Of a stretch of DNA of 64,000 bases, positions 22,911 to 33,669 are shown piece by piece. The position numbers and the translations under genes are program-made. The stretch's first letter is position 1; the number at the start of each line of letters is the position of its first letter. The notes below the pieces were generated by a model. It was not told the DNA's origin. It saw only the letters and a list, made by a program, of their open reading frames with translations, and made no database searches. The DNA lies in assembly GCA_029204225.1 (NCBI GenBank), contig CM055107.1, positions 4,039,079 to 4,103,078 on the forward strand, given 5' to 3'. Source of the stretch: Diphasiastrum complanatum (taxonomy: Eukaryota > Streptophyta > Lycopodiopsida > Lycopodiales > Lycopodiaceae).

Positions 22911-23940
22911 GAAACTAAAATTTAGAAAATTCTTCTTTATGCTATCAACTCTCTCCCATGAATCATCGACCTCAGTTTGACCCTTCCACCGAATTAAACA
23001 ATCAGAGATAGAACGATTTCTCAACTGTTTATCTCTGGTTCTGAGCACTTTCTCAGGTTCTGAGCACTTTCTCAGGTTCCAAAGGTACACTAAGTGATAA
23101 ATCTTCCAAATGGGATAAATTCTCATCCGATCCAACTGTATCACCATCATGTAAACTTAGTTTCAAATGACTTACATGGAATACTGGGTGTGTAGTCGAT
23201 TTTTCTTGAAGATCGAGTTCATACGCCAAAGAACCAATTCTACGTACAATCTTGAAAGGTCTACAATAATGGGTAGACAGCTTATAATGCTTTCCTATAC
23301 GTAATGTCTTAGAGTCTTTTGGAATCTTAAGATATACCCAGTCATCAACTTTAAAATCTCTTGGAGATCTCTTAAGATCGGTATAGTGTTTAGCTCTATC
23401 TCGAGCACTTCAGATACTATCCTTAGCCACTTGCAACATTTCTTGCATATCATGCAAAAAATCAGCAACCTTCTGGATCTCAACAGACTTCGTCTCAACA
23501 TTCAGTGGAGATCTAGGTTGAAAACCGTACATAAGCATAAAAGGACTATAACCTATAGCAGAATGTTTTCTACTATTATATGCAAACTCAACCAGTGGGA
23601 GATAATCTTCCCAATGAGATTGCTTGTGAGAAACATACGTCCACAAAATATCTTCCATAGTTTGATTAGTCATTTCTGTCTAGCCATCTAATTCAGAATG
23701 ATCAGAAGAACTTAAACTCAAAGAAGTTTCAAGTTTATGGAATACTGCTGACCAAAAGTGACCTGTGAACTTAGGATCTCTATCACTAACAATGTCACTG
23801 GGCAGACCATACAACCGAAATAATCTTTTAACAAAGATCTAGGCTAAATCAGAAGCCTTTATAGTTGACTTGACTAGTATAATTGTAGCTAACTTAGTTA
23901 ACCAATCCACTACAACCCAAATAGAATCATTTTGTCATTG
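22911..23940 (-). pseudogene. Gypsy chromovirus integrase with chromodomain, copy B
   Basis: Minus-strand reading: the integrase core with DWLTKLATIILVK and LPSDIVSDRDPKFTGHFW around 23700-23940, then WEDYLPLVEFAYNSRKHSA at 23410-23673, then degraded C-terminal sequence. The last ~50 residues (22911-23060) hold KQLRNRSISDCLIRWKGQ followed by DDSWERVDS, a chromodomain. Chromodomains at the integrase end define plant chromoviruses and are thought to steer integration to chromatin marks. A 19-bp tandem duplication at 23037-23074 shifts the frame at the chromodomain start. Upstream, RT and RNase H are missing. Confidence 0.85.
23037..23074. repeat. 19-bp tandem duplication inside the chromodomain region
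   Basis: GGTTCTGAGCACTTTCTCA occurs twice head to tail (23037-23055 and 23056-23074). Being 19 bases it breaks the reading frame. Confidence 0.9.
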
Positions 23941-23944
23941 GGTC

Positions 23945-25348
23945 TTTGATGATCTGTTCTTTCACTGCTTGTTCATGATCTAAATTTACTGAGTTAAGAA
24001 TTGCTGAGAATTCACAACCATTTAGATTCATTTTAGAAACATCCACAACTGGAATAGCACATTTTGAAAAAACTTCATACTCAGAATAATCCAATGTCTC
24101 CATTTCATTAACTATCTTATCACCCTCCTTGAAAGTGAGAACATGCTTCTCAAAATCAATTAATAGAGAAGGTGACTTACTAAATAACCATTCATAACCT
24201 AAGATTAAATCAGTTACGAGCTAGGTCTAAAACATGAAAATTAACTAATTTCGCGTGTCCTTGTATCAAACTGGGAGCTTTGGGACTTTTATGTTCCAAG
24301 TCCCCAACTCTGCTCCTGAAGCTAGATAAACTTTATATCTATGATTGTTGGCTTTAGTTTCCAAGCTGAGTTTCTGCACAAGACGAGAATTAATAAAATT
24401 ATGAGTTGAACCACTTTCCAATAAAATACTCACTTCTTGATCTTTAATAATGCCAATCAAACGGAAAAGTTCATTAGGCAAGAAAGAAGTAGTACTAAAA
24501 GAACATTCACACTCGCAATCAGTCACGTTAATTTCCAAAGTCTTACCATTGTCTCTTGGGATCTCAATCATGTGAGCAGACCCTTTCTTCCTTTCTGGAC
24601 AAAATTTCGTCATATGTCCAAGCTTTTTACAGACGAAATATAAGTTCTCTTTCTTAGCCTTTTCTCGGGACATAGATTTCTTAAATCTCTTTCTCTTCGG
24701 CTTCTTGGGCTCCGATGCTGCTTGATCTAATTTGTCAAAATATCTTGCTTGGTCTGGACCACGTTTCTTATCCATCTTGGTTTTCAAAGTGGTTGGAATT
24801 TGCCCAAACTGCTTCCTAGATGCCACCATTGTGGAATCATATGCTTTCGCAATCCGAAATGCATCCTCGAGATTTTGAAGCACATTTCGCTTGCATTTGT
24901 TCTGATAGTCGGCTGGCAAAACTAGGACAAACTGCCAAAGTGCCAACTTCGTATCGAATGATGGTACCCTATTCCATAGGTCCATGAATTCCTGGATATA
25001 AGAGTCTAAACTCTTTGTACCCATCCTGAAGTTCACGAACTTCAGATAGTAGTCCACGACATCAGCAACTACGAAAGCTTTCTTGAAAACTCCCGCAAAC
25101 GCATCCCAAGTAGTTGGCTTCACCAGTAAATCTCGCCACTACGATGACGCTTTGCCGCGTAAGAACAACACGACACTTTCAATTTTTTTCTCATCAGAAA
25201 TATTGTGCAGATTGAAGTAACAAATCCACTTGGCCAACCAGTCCTTGACGACCTCAGGTTTCTTCTCCTTCTTCTCCCCCGCAGTCTCCGGTTGAAAACT
25301 GAGATTGGGTGAAGACATTAATTTGACTTTATTCAACAGAATCTCCAT
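23945..25348 (-). pseudogene. Gypsy gag-protease, copy B
   Basis: The gag start MEILLNKVKLMSSPNL at 25348 matches copy A closely. A break near 25130 separates KKIESVVLFLRGKAS from PTTWDAFAGVFKKAF. The zinc knuckle has lost its first cysteine (YFVCKKLGHMTKFC), and the protease triad reads ESG in LLESGSTHNF, so the catalytic Asp is gone. Beyond the protease, a frame with EKHVLTFKEGDKIVNEMETL continues to about 23945, where it joins integrase sequence directly. Reverse transcriptase, RNase H and the integrase zinc domain are deleted. Copy A has kept part of this missing section. Confidence 0.85.
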
Positions 25349-26571
25349 TTGCTAATCTCTCATCTAATTACGATTATTCATATCATTGAGCACCGTACTC
25401 AACTGTGGATAAATCACCATATAAGATGTCACACCTGGATTTGCAGTTTGATTTGAAGTTTCTTCGGCCATCTCGATATATCTATCCTAAAAATTTATTA
25501 AATTTAGTTAATATCTGATTAACTTATAGTGAAGTACAATTGACCAAAAAAATTGACTGAAATTGACTCCAACATAGTCAAATCACTATTTTCAGTCAAT
25601 TTCATAGATAATTCAAGACATTGGAAAAAACTAGAAATATTGAGTTTTCGCAGTTTTAAATTTTTTTTTTTATATTTTAAGTTCTTAAAAATTTGTAAAA
25701 AACCACTGTCAGATATTAAGCAACCGAAATCAAAAATTTGATTAATTGTTTGATTCATAATCTTACTATTTTGATGTCCATCAGGCATGCAAAAGATGCG
25801 ACATTAAACTGATTTTTTACAGTTACGAAATTTTACGTAAAATCAAGTTCTACGAAAATTGTTAGTTATAAAACCCAATTTTGTATCTATCAGTGAGAGT
25901 ACATGCGTATAACCACTCAAAAGATATCTAAACCTCTCATGCATGCCAGAATCACCCAAAGAATCAACATGCAAACATTCCATGCAAGTACTGTAACTCA
26001 AAATAGGAAATTGTCATGCCTGCAATTAGAACAATTCGAAATTCTACCAATTTTGCTCACAAAATTGCAAAACTTCAGATGATCATATCTTTGGTTTCAA
26101 AAGCTTAGTGCAGAGGGAGACCTAGTGAACAAGACACTTGCCACATCAGCCTGCCACCTAGGATTCACACGTGCGAGTTCAGAACAACAAAAAAACCTCT
26201 GTAGGAAGACGCACTTTTTGAAGGCCAATCAGTCTAAAAACTTGCAAACACTCAACCAAGCCTAAAAGTAACGATCCAAACAGTCTTAAATGGTGTTTAA
26301 GAATTCCATGAAGCCTTCATACAGATCCTATGAAGCAGTATGGGCTGAGAATCATGAATTCTTGATTTCTAGAAATCAAAATTGCTACAAACTTGACGGA
26401 ATTGAAACATAAGCCTCTACCCACCAATTTACAGGTCTGATAGCTTGCTGAGAAGGTGAAAAGAAATACAAATCATACGGTAAAATTCAAGAATGATTTC
26501 CTTATGGATTTAGAGAAATCCACCCCCAAAAATCACCAAAATTGGTCAATTTTTGACACTATGGATAAACA
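25349..26571 (-). mobile_element. Leader of gypsy copy B
   Basis: Inverse counterpart of the leader in copy A, recognisable over most of its length (for example around 25860-26560). The part holding the primer binding site is absent: the LTR sequence jumps directly into leader sequence that lies ~680 bases further on in copy A. Confidence 0.7.
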
Positions 26572-27050
26572 CAATGGATAACACACTATGGAGAAACCAC
26601 CCAACTAAGTAGAAGCATCCAATCAATTTCTAGAAGCCTCACCCCCAAGCCAAGGAACAAGAAGCAAGAATGTAGAGTGAGAGCCTGGCAATTAATCTAC
26701 AACCATGATGTGGAGTAGGGCGAGTTTGGACCCATTATATAGAGCCAAAAGCATCCTGGGCACATAGCCATGCATAGCCCTAAGTTTCCTATGCATATAT
26801 TCACCTAGAATAGAGTCCTATGCATGGACCAACTATTCATAGAATTGCTATTGATAACTCTACACATGCATACACTGTCTCATACCTTGTCTAAACTCCA
26901 TTTAGTGTGTTCTGGGCCTCACAAGGATATTAGTTACTTTCGGGTCACGTCCAGTATGACGTGGCATAACTAACAACTTGTTTCACTGGAGTACTGTGTA
27001 TCCAAGACTAGGAGTATATTGTATCCTATGTACTAGTCATGGACATAACA
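26572..27050 (-). mobile_element. 5' LTR of gypsy copy B, 3' end deleted
   Basis: Starts on the minus strand TGTTATGTCCATGACTAG at 27050 and follows the copy A LTR up to the TTATCCATTGTGTTT word, then breaks off. The last ~35 LTR bases and the primer site are missing. Confidence 0.8.
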
Positions 27051-27323
27051 GTCTCTCTTTGCAAAAATAATTTTATATGTATTCGGAGGGTATTTATGCC
27101 CGTTCGAGAAAAAGGATAACGCTTTAACTTCCATTATTATCGTCGCAGCATCTGAAGAAAATTTGCTATGATGAATGCAAATCCCTTTATTTATAAAGCA
27201 CTTCAAATAATGGGACAGAGATGAATCCCTTTGTTGTGATCCCTGGTCTTCTCTCAAATATCCTTGCCTTGTTGCAAAGGCATCCACCTCCACAGTAGCC
27301 TGTAAAATACGAGCAAATGTCAC
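27051..27323 (-). pseudogene. Unrecognised domain, copy 1, cut by gypsy B
   Basis: The minus frame reads VDAFATRQGYLREDQGS, then SLSHYLKCFINKGICIHHSK, AATIIMEVKALSFF and YKIIFAKRD, and is cut by the LTR of copy B at 27050. The same order of motifs occurs at 28449-28860 and 47020-47475. The pattern of a hydrophobic strand, an 'A(V/I)KAL' helix and a 'KIIFVK' strand vaguely recalls the C-terminal half of a macro (ADP-ribose binding) domain, but no macro signature loop is seen. I would call it unknown. Confidence 0.45.
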
Positions 27324-27438
27324 ATATCTTGAAAAACAAAATAACTATATATGAATAAAAATCTCATTCAAATAAAACCAGATTTACCTACAAATATATT
27401 GAATTATAATTTAAAATTTTTTTGTTGTGATTTCTCAG

Positions 27439-27832
27439 TCTTTGCAACAAGACGATGCTTTCAGCCGTGGATGGTTTTCCATCTGGAATGTTAAATCGTC
27501 CTTGGATTGGTATATGGTGCAACCTCCAAATGCTAGTATCCGTGAGGTATTTTTCTCAAGTTCCAGTATCTTGATGATATTAACTTTGTGTATTTATATT
27601 TTTTTAAACATTGGCTAATACATACATACACTCGATGTTTTATCTTGCAGTTCCAATGTCCTGGAATATCAACAAATGCTATTCATCAGTATCGGCATGA
27701 AATGTTGGAAATTTTACTATTGTGTGCAAGGCTCTACAAGCATGAAGGTGCCTCGGATGAAGCTGCCAAGGGTTCCGTGGATGAAGTTGCAGTGCTCGAG
27801 GATATGCCTCAAGCACCTATAATTGAAATGTA
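27439..27832 (+). pseudogene. Ulp1-like C48 protease exons, copy 1 (catalytic Cys lost)
   Basis: Exon 27439-27546 follows an acceptor (TTTCTCAG) and reads SLQQDDAFSRGWFSIWNVK. The intron 27547-27650 (GTATTT..TTGCAG) leads to a second exon starting FQCPGISTNAIHQYRHEML and ending at 27832. The Q..DAFSCG motif of Ulp1/SENP-type SUMO proteases holds the nucleophile, but here the Cys is Arg. The exon is 108 bases, the same as in copy 2, and the intron sits at the same place. Plant CACTA and MULE elements often carry such C48 protease genes. Upstream exons with the catalytic His and Asp were not found. Confidence 0.6.
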
Positions 27833-28448
27833 AATATTGTCACATAAGTTCCGACAAACACATCATGAGAAATATATCATCACATGATGATGCATAGGAC
27901 AACAGATAGGCAAATAGAAAGTGGCCTATTACTGAAAGCCACAAATATATTATTTCGATTTTAAAAAAATGTACATTTTCCAAAATACTAAATACAAATT
28001 GTTTGATGAAACAAATATCAAGTTATCATTTTATTTCATTTTTTGAAGTTTACCTATTGATAGAAATTGTTGATATTTTGCAGCACATATTACGACACCA
28101 TTCCATATCCTTAGTAGAAAATCATGGAAGTTTGAGTATATGGTCTTCACAAGGGATGGAAAAATCTCATTGGCAAGCAAGAGCAGCATTTCATAAAAAC
28201 ACACAGCATGGTGGCCTCAATGGTAGACACTGATATATTCTTTAGCTATTTCAATGGTTCTATCGACGAGCACAAATACGACATCAAAAAAATCTACAAA
28301 TTACATCAAGTTTAGAAAGGCATGTAAATTTATACATCAAGGGAGGTAGATTGACAGACACAACATTGTACTATATATTTGTAATTTATTTGTAATTTCC
28401 AACTGATTGAATATATCTATATCTCCTTGCCATCTTCCTTTTCTTTTT
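27833..28448. other. Spacer between module copies
   Basis: A plus frame at 28003-28233 has VDILQHILRHHSISLVENHGS but no family is recognised. The rest is AT-rich. Confidence 0.35.
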
Positions 28449-28860
28449 CTAGTACCAGTTGCATTTTGTTGTCGTGGGAAATTCTCTTCTTGCAAATGGA
28501 TCCAAAAGATATGCATTTTCTTTTTCTTGACATAATTCTATGTAAGTTGCATACAAAGCAAAATGAGCAGACCGGAAAATAGTATTCTCGGGTCCATAAC
28601 CTAAAATCTTGAGTACAATTGAGCGTTCAATAAAAATTATTTTATGTGGTTTAATGAACTTATGACCACCTAAGTAATGAAACAATGCCTTTACTGCCAT
28701 GATAATTGTTTCGCCTTGAGCATTGAGCTCCGAATGGGCAACACAAATCTCATGGTTTTTAAAATTTTGAGATAATTTCCAAGGCCGCTATCCTTGTTAA
28801 ATTTGCATGAGTATGTTCAAAAGCCACCTCGTCGAATGGCAAATTGGTCAATAAGAACGG
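28449..28860 (-). pseudogene. Unrecognised domain, copy 2
   Basis: Minus strand: RPFLLTNLPFDEVAFEHTH near 28850, then after a frame break NHEICVAHSELNAQGETIIM, AVKALFHYLGGHKF, KPHKIIFIERSIV, KILGYGPENTIF, SAHFALYATYIE and LLDPFARREF. The same chain is found in the copy at 47.0-47.5 kb, which shares KILGYGPVN, HFALYATYV and LLDPYERRKL. The high similarity of the core across three copies points to former protein-coding constraint. It lies divergently to the Ulp1-like exons, as copy 1 does. Confidence 0.5.
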
Positions 28861-29703
28861 CCTCTTGAAAATATTGAAAAATTAAAATGTTAGTTCTTAT
28901 GATGAATATAAACAATATGCAAAATTAGTTGCATGCACAAAAAGTAAAAGAACTCCCACATTCAACGGTATCTGCTTCAATCAATTCAGGGTGGTCTATT
29001 CTGTGACCCTTTTGCGAGCTTAACTCATTTGATTGGTATATTTTTCGAGGCCCAAAACCAAGTTGGCTCTAGAAAGCAATGAACTCATCCTCTGAGGAAT
29101 ATTTTTTTGATGCTCACGGGTCTTCGACAAACACTGTTGCAAACACTCTTCTAGACGAAGTGTATCATCATCGATCTCATCATCTACTCAAGGAACAATG
29201 TCATCATACTCAAAACAAAAAATGTCAGAAAACTCACCTATTGTTTTGGCTAAAATACATAACACTTCATCTTCACGATAATAAAAAAAAACACACAAGT
29301 CAGGTACAATGAGATAACTATCATTATCTATGTAATATCTAGGTAAATTCTTTAATATTGTCATATTTTATTTCACTTTCTTCAAGAAACTTGTCTATAT
29401 CTTTGATCTTCTGACCTTGTGAAAAAGAGGGAGGTGAAGTCTGCATGGAGCTTGAGGAATTCACTTCATTTGGGATCAAAAAAATCAAATATAATATAAA
29501 TGCAGATTGATATTCAACTAATCTACTTTTCTTGCGGCAAATTTGGAATGACCAAAAAACTTAAATTTCTCATAAAGTTTTGTATAAAATCGATCCAATC
29601 TATTAGTGATGAATGTATTCAGAATTTTATTTCGATAGACCTTATATGAAAATGTATTTAGAATTTTATCTGGATAGACCTTATATTTGTTTTTGATTTA
29701 CAG
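28861..29703. other. Spacer before second Ulp1-like gene
   Basis: The minus strand shows an acidic/coiled frame around 29050-29200 (LRLEECLQQCLSKTREHQ) that may be an N-terminal exon of the domain gene. No motif is diagnostic. Confidence 0.35.
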
Positions 29704-30199
29704 ACCCTCCAACAACAAGATGCATTTAGTTGCGGGTGGTATATGCTCTATAATGCAAAAATATTTTTTGAGTGGTATAATTTTCAACAAGACACGGTCG
29801 ATATCGAACAAGTGAGCATCATGATCCTACTTGTTTTTTACTTTTATGTATTTTTCATTATGAATGTGGCTGTGTTTCTCAACTCAATTTTGTGCATATT
29901 TGCAGTTCTTGCTTGGTGTGTACACATTTAATGATGTGTATAAATTCAGACAAGATATAATCAGACTCATCCTCACAAAGACAGTAATATGTGATCCTAA
30001 AAATGATAAGGCTGATTTAGAAGCAAGGTCGAAATTAGGAGCCTTTTTTCCTATTGTCACTATTATGGATCACAAAGGTGTTGCATTTTATAATGAGATA
30101 TCTATTGTTAAAGAAGAGATCAAGTCGATGGAGCACAGACCAAAGAAAGAGAGGAAGTCAACATGGCCACAAGAAAAAGTAGTCAAATCTTCAGAATGA
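29704..30199 (+). CDS. Ulp1-like C48 protease C-terminal exons, copy 2
   Basis: Exon 29704-29811 begins after TTACAG and reads TLQQQDAFSCGWYMLYNAK, keeping the catalytic Cys of the Ulp1/SENP family in SCGW. The intron 29812-29905 (GTGAGC..TTGCAG, 94 bases) leads to FLLGVYTFNDVYKFRQDIIR and a charged tail ending KKERKSTWPQEKVVKSSE with a stop at 30199. Ulp1 enzymes cut SUMO precursors and conjugates in the nucleus. Transposon-borne versions are common in plants, their role unknown. Only the C-terminal part is visible, so the gene is probably incomplete. Confidence 0.6.
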
Positions 30200-30479
30200 A
30201 GCCTAGTTTGTAAAAAATAGCCCAATGTTGGGGGGTCATTTTAAAAAGCTTTAACACAGTACATTTATTTTCATGATCTCGTGTGCTTGCTTTTGCATAT
30301 CATGGCTCTTCTATCACCTTGATCATCATACCTAGATCTTTGCATTTTATAAATTGTTCTTGTCTTTTCCGTATCTGCAAAAGAAAAAAATGTTTTATTA
30401 AATACTGCATAAAACATAACTTTGTATTGTTTACAAATCATTGCATTAAATAAAATTAAATATTAAAAAACTTACCAGT
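30200..30479. other. Intergenic gap left of the CACTA transposase
   Basis: No terminal CACTA word or subterminal palindrome like those at 35.66-36.1 kb is found here, so the left end of the element is not located. Confidence 0.4.
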
Positions 30480-30775
30480 TTCTCATGAACAATGAATCTA
30501 AAGTATTCAAAAAGCTCATATTGTAATAAGACAAGCTCTGTTCGGATATAGTGAAGGCTCTAGTCTTTTTCAGCTTCAACAGTAGTAATAAGTTTGTCAT
30601 TGTATGCAATGTGAATTTGCTTTCTTTTACTATGTCCATCTTGTTCCATGTCTTGATCTAATGGTATCCATGTTGTACCACTCCTTTTCCATCTTTGATA
30701 GTTAAAATTAAGGCACAATGTTTGTCTTTCAATTTGATATCAAAAGCAAACGGAGTCTTTTGGCTTCTTCATACC
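30480..30775 (-). pseudogene. Probable C-terminal exon downstream of TNP2
   Basis: Minus-strand frame fragments read LCLNFNYQRWKRSGTTWIPL, DGHSKRKQIHIAYNDKLI and LLQYELFEYFRFIVHEK. They follow the DUF4218-type exon in the same direction after a possible donor at 30775 (GTATGA). Family not recognised; treated as the tail of the CACTA transposase gene. Confidence 0.35.
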
Positions 30776-31179
30776 TTAATCCACTTTTCCATTTGTCCAC
30801 AATTATATAATATGAATGTGTCAATTTTTTCTTTTAATTGAGGTGAAAGTCTTTTTTGCACACCATTTCCTTGTGGTACTTCACCCTTAACATGTTCATC
30901 TTCTTCTTCACACCACATTTTTGGACTTGTAGGATGCAATTGTGAGATTATTTCGGTGATGTAAAACAAAGGTTCCTGTACAAGCCAACTTTCTACAATG
31001 CTACCTTCTGGCCTTGCCTTTTGTCTCACAAAGCCCTTCAAAACTTTCATAAAGCGCTCAAGGTAGAACATCCATCTCGTGTGCACAGGTCCTGCAATTG
31101 ATACTTCTTCGACCAAATACACTAGAAGATGAACTTGTATATCAAAAAAGAAGTTGGAAAATCTCTTTCCAACAAACAT
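30776..31179 (-). CDS. TNP2 transposase C-terminal domain (DUF4218 type)
   Basis: The minus frame has NFFFDIQVHLLVYLVEEV, GPVHTRWMFYLERFMKVLKG and VRQKARPEGSIVESWLVQE. These are the hallmark words of the domain that follows the TNP2 catalytic region in plant CACTA transposases. The frame is open for 136 residues and ends at a possible splice donor after EKWIK. It belongs with the exons at 31539-32093 and 32190-32617. The protein acts in the nucleus to cut and join element ends. Confidence 0.85.
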
Positions 31180-31538
31180 ACCATTTCAACCATTTGGATT
31201 TTCATGGAATCCAATTCACTATTTTTTATTTCTTTTGAGAAAATCCACCTGCAAGATTGATAGTACATTAGGTCGTTTAACACATAAAAAAATTAAAATA
31301 TCACATATTTATACAAGTGCTTAAGAAAATATACAAACCTAATCATCGATGACAAATTCTAAGGCGTATTTTGTACGTCATCATTGAAGAGACCTCGAAT
31401 AGAAAGTGGAAGTATGAATTGCAACATCTTATGCCAATCATGTGATTTCAATCCACTTAATTTATCATCTTTGGTAAATGACTTGCATAAAGAATGTGCA
31501 TAGTCTGTTGGAGTTCTCATTTGTTTTATGACATGTTA

Positions 31539-32093
31539 AACATATGAGAGTTGCTCTTTTGTAAGAATCCACGGCACGCTAGGTAGAATCTCATCTCCAC
31601 CTTCGGTGTATTGAATCCAATAGGGTCTTTTCACATCGGCCGCTTGTAGATTTTTACGAGCTGCGGAGTTGTCTTTTATGCCAATGATGTGGTTCCATAA
31701 GGATTCAACGACGTTTTTGAATATGTGCATAGGATCCAATAGATGGTTTATCAATAAATTCCTCCAATAGGGTAATTTATGAAAAATAGACAACCGTTTC
31801 ATACCATCAATGGATTCATTCCATGAAGAATTAACGTCGTGATGTTTCAGCCATTCACCATGCCATTCCGCTACTCCTATGCATGGGGGTGGTGGTGTAG
31901 TTAGAGGATTATCTCCTCGTCCTCCAAAAAATCGCCTATTCAACCTTCGAAAAGGATGATCAAGCGGCAAGTATTTGCGATGATTTTCATACACCACTTT
32001 TTTTAACATATTTGTACTATGTCGACTCTCCAAAAGTGGTCCACAAATATAACATGCGTTGTAACCCGATGTGGTTAAACCTACATAGTTCAT
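31539..32093 (-). CDS. TNP2-type CACTA transposase, central part
   Basis: A 185-residue minus frame: LTTSGYNACYICGPL with the conserved CxxC, VYENHRKYLPLDHPFRR, FFGGRGDNPLTTPPP, KRLSIFHKLPYWRNLLINH, LLDPMHIFKNVVESLWNHI and a tail. The phrases for 'H..YLP..H.FR' and 'LD.MH..KNV' are diagnostic for TNP2. An intron separates it from the N-terminal half. No stop interrupts this exon. Catalytic residues cannot be assigned with certainty by eye. Confidence 0.9.
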
Positions 32094-32189
32094 AAACCAA
32101 ATTAAACATAAGCTTAGTTAAATATACTCAAACATTACACCCTAAAACAGATTAGATTCATTATATAGATACCTGAACATTTGCTTAAA

Positions 32190-32617
32190 CTGGGTAGTCA
32201 TCGTCCACATTAAAATTCCACGAACAACGAAGTTTTGTTGTTGTTAAGGTCTCAAGATGTCGTAAGCATGAATACCATTCCAAAGAATGCACAATTCATC
32301 AATCAAAGGTGCAAGATACACATCCATGTTCTTGGCCTTGTACTTTCCTGGAATCAATAAAGCCAATAACAAGTAATACTCAACCATGGAGGTATGTTGT
32401 AATTAACGAGCACAACTGGCCATGTGGACCAAGTTGACGCTTGAATGCTAAAAGGATTTACGCCATCCATAGCAAGGCCAAATCTCAAATTACGAGGTTC
32501 ATTTTTAAACTCCGGCCATTGGTCTTCAATATGTTTCCATGCAGGTGAATCACTTGGTACTCGCATCACATCATCCATAGATCGATTTTTGACATGCCAA
32601 TCCATTAGTTGTGCCAA
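32190..32617 (-). pseudogene. TNP2-type CACTA transposase, N-terminal half
   Basis: Minus frame: MDDVMRVPSDSPAWKHIEDQ, PRNLRFGLAMDGVNPF and WPVVLVNYNIPPWLSI, the standard TNP2 opening with the Asp in LAMDG. A frameshift near 32370 is needed to continue into LLLALLIPGKYKAKNMDVYL and PLIDELCILWNGI, also typical. The gene is therefore broken here or has diverged splicing. Confidence 0.85.
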
Positions 32618-32934
32618 AGATTTACATCAAAATAAATGTTGCAATCATGGGATAATTGGAAAATGTTGTAACACTTTTCGTGGCACTTTATCCCCTTGTA
32701 CGTCATCTCAAAAACGTGAAGCGTTACACACTAGACATTGAGGCTTTTCTGAATGCTCAGCTCTATATAGAACATGGTCTGCTGGACATGCATGTATTGT
32801 GTCGTAATCCATTCCAAGCATGGCCATCATCTTTCGTGCTTCTTTTCATGTTTTAGGTATCACATTTTCTTTCGGAAGTATTCGATGCAACAACCTAAAA
32901 AAAGAGCAATATGAGTTGTTAGAAAAGAAAAAAA
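32618..32934 (-). pseudogene. TNP2 zinc-type segment between N-terminal exons
   Basis: The minus strand contains HDTIHACPADHVLYRAEHS and CLVCNASRF-like words with CxxC near 32700-32800, matching the usual cysteine-bearing stretch that precedes the TNP2 core. Frames are broken. Confidence 0.5.
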
Positions 32935-33669
32935 TTAACTTAATGTAAATATGCTATAAAGTATAATAGTTGTGTTATGCGTTAAGTACCTGAATAAAGA
33001 TGTCACGCTACGATCACTCCATTTGTATGTTGCTTGAAGATTTAGAATAAGAATTGACGTAGCTAGTCTTGAAATGGATGCTCCAGGATATAGAGGAGTG
33101 TCTGCCTCCTTGCGCAATAGAATCTCGTCTTCATCCATCTCAAATTGTTCGTGATCTCCGTTTTCATTAGAAGATGCATGCATATCATCATTCTCATTTG
33201 TTTCAAAGTAAGATTCAAATATGTTGTGCATTGCTTCATTGTGTTGCACCTCATCATCATAATCATTAGAATCAAGTTGATTATTCTCTTTTCCAATTGT
33301 GTTTGCCTCTTCAATTTGTTTCATTCTTTGTTTTCTCATGTCTATCAAAACTTGACATTGATTGTAACTAAACACGGATGGATCAACTCTGTGAAATGAC
33401 ATTCGATGTATTGGCTACACACATGAAACAAATTTCATAACTGACATATATAGATTAACGAAGATTATAATAAAAAACAATCATATAAAATTAACAAACC
33501 TCAACGTCTTCCAAATTCGATGGTTGACCTTCTTCTTTTCGTCCAAACTTCCACAAATAATTTTCAACAATGCATCTTTCACGCATCTTTTGTCCATCAC
33601 ACTTGAGGCATGTGCACCATATTTTATTTTGAAAATAATTTTTCTACGAGAAACAAAAATCAAGTACAT
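32935..33669 (-). CDS. CACTA transposase N-terminal region (transposase-associated domain)
   Basis: Minus strand 33481-33669 reads IWCTCLKCDGQKMRERCIVE and NYLWKFGRKEE, the cysteine-bearing transposase-associated domain found before TNP2 cores. Frame 32935-33402 then has MSFHRVDPSVFSYNQ, a long acidic Asn/Asp/Glu-rich stretch and ISRLATSILILNLQATYKWS, the usual linker ending in a short motif before the catalytic half. An intron lies between the two parts (33403-33490). Confidence 0.7.
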
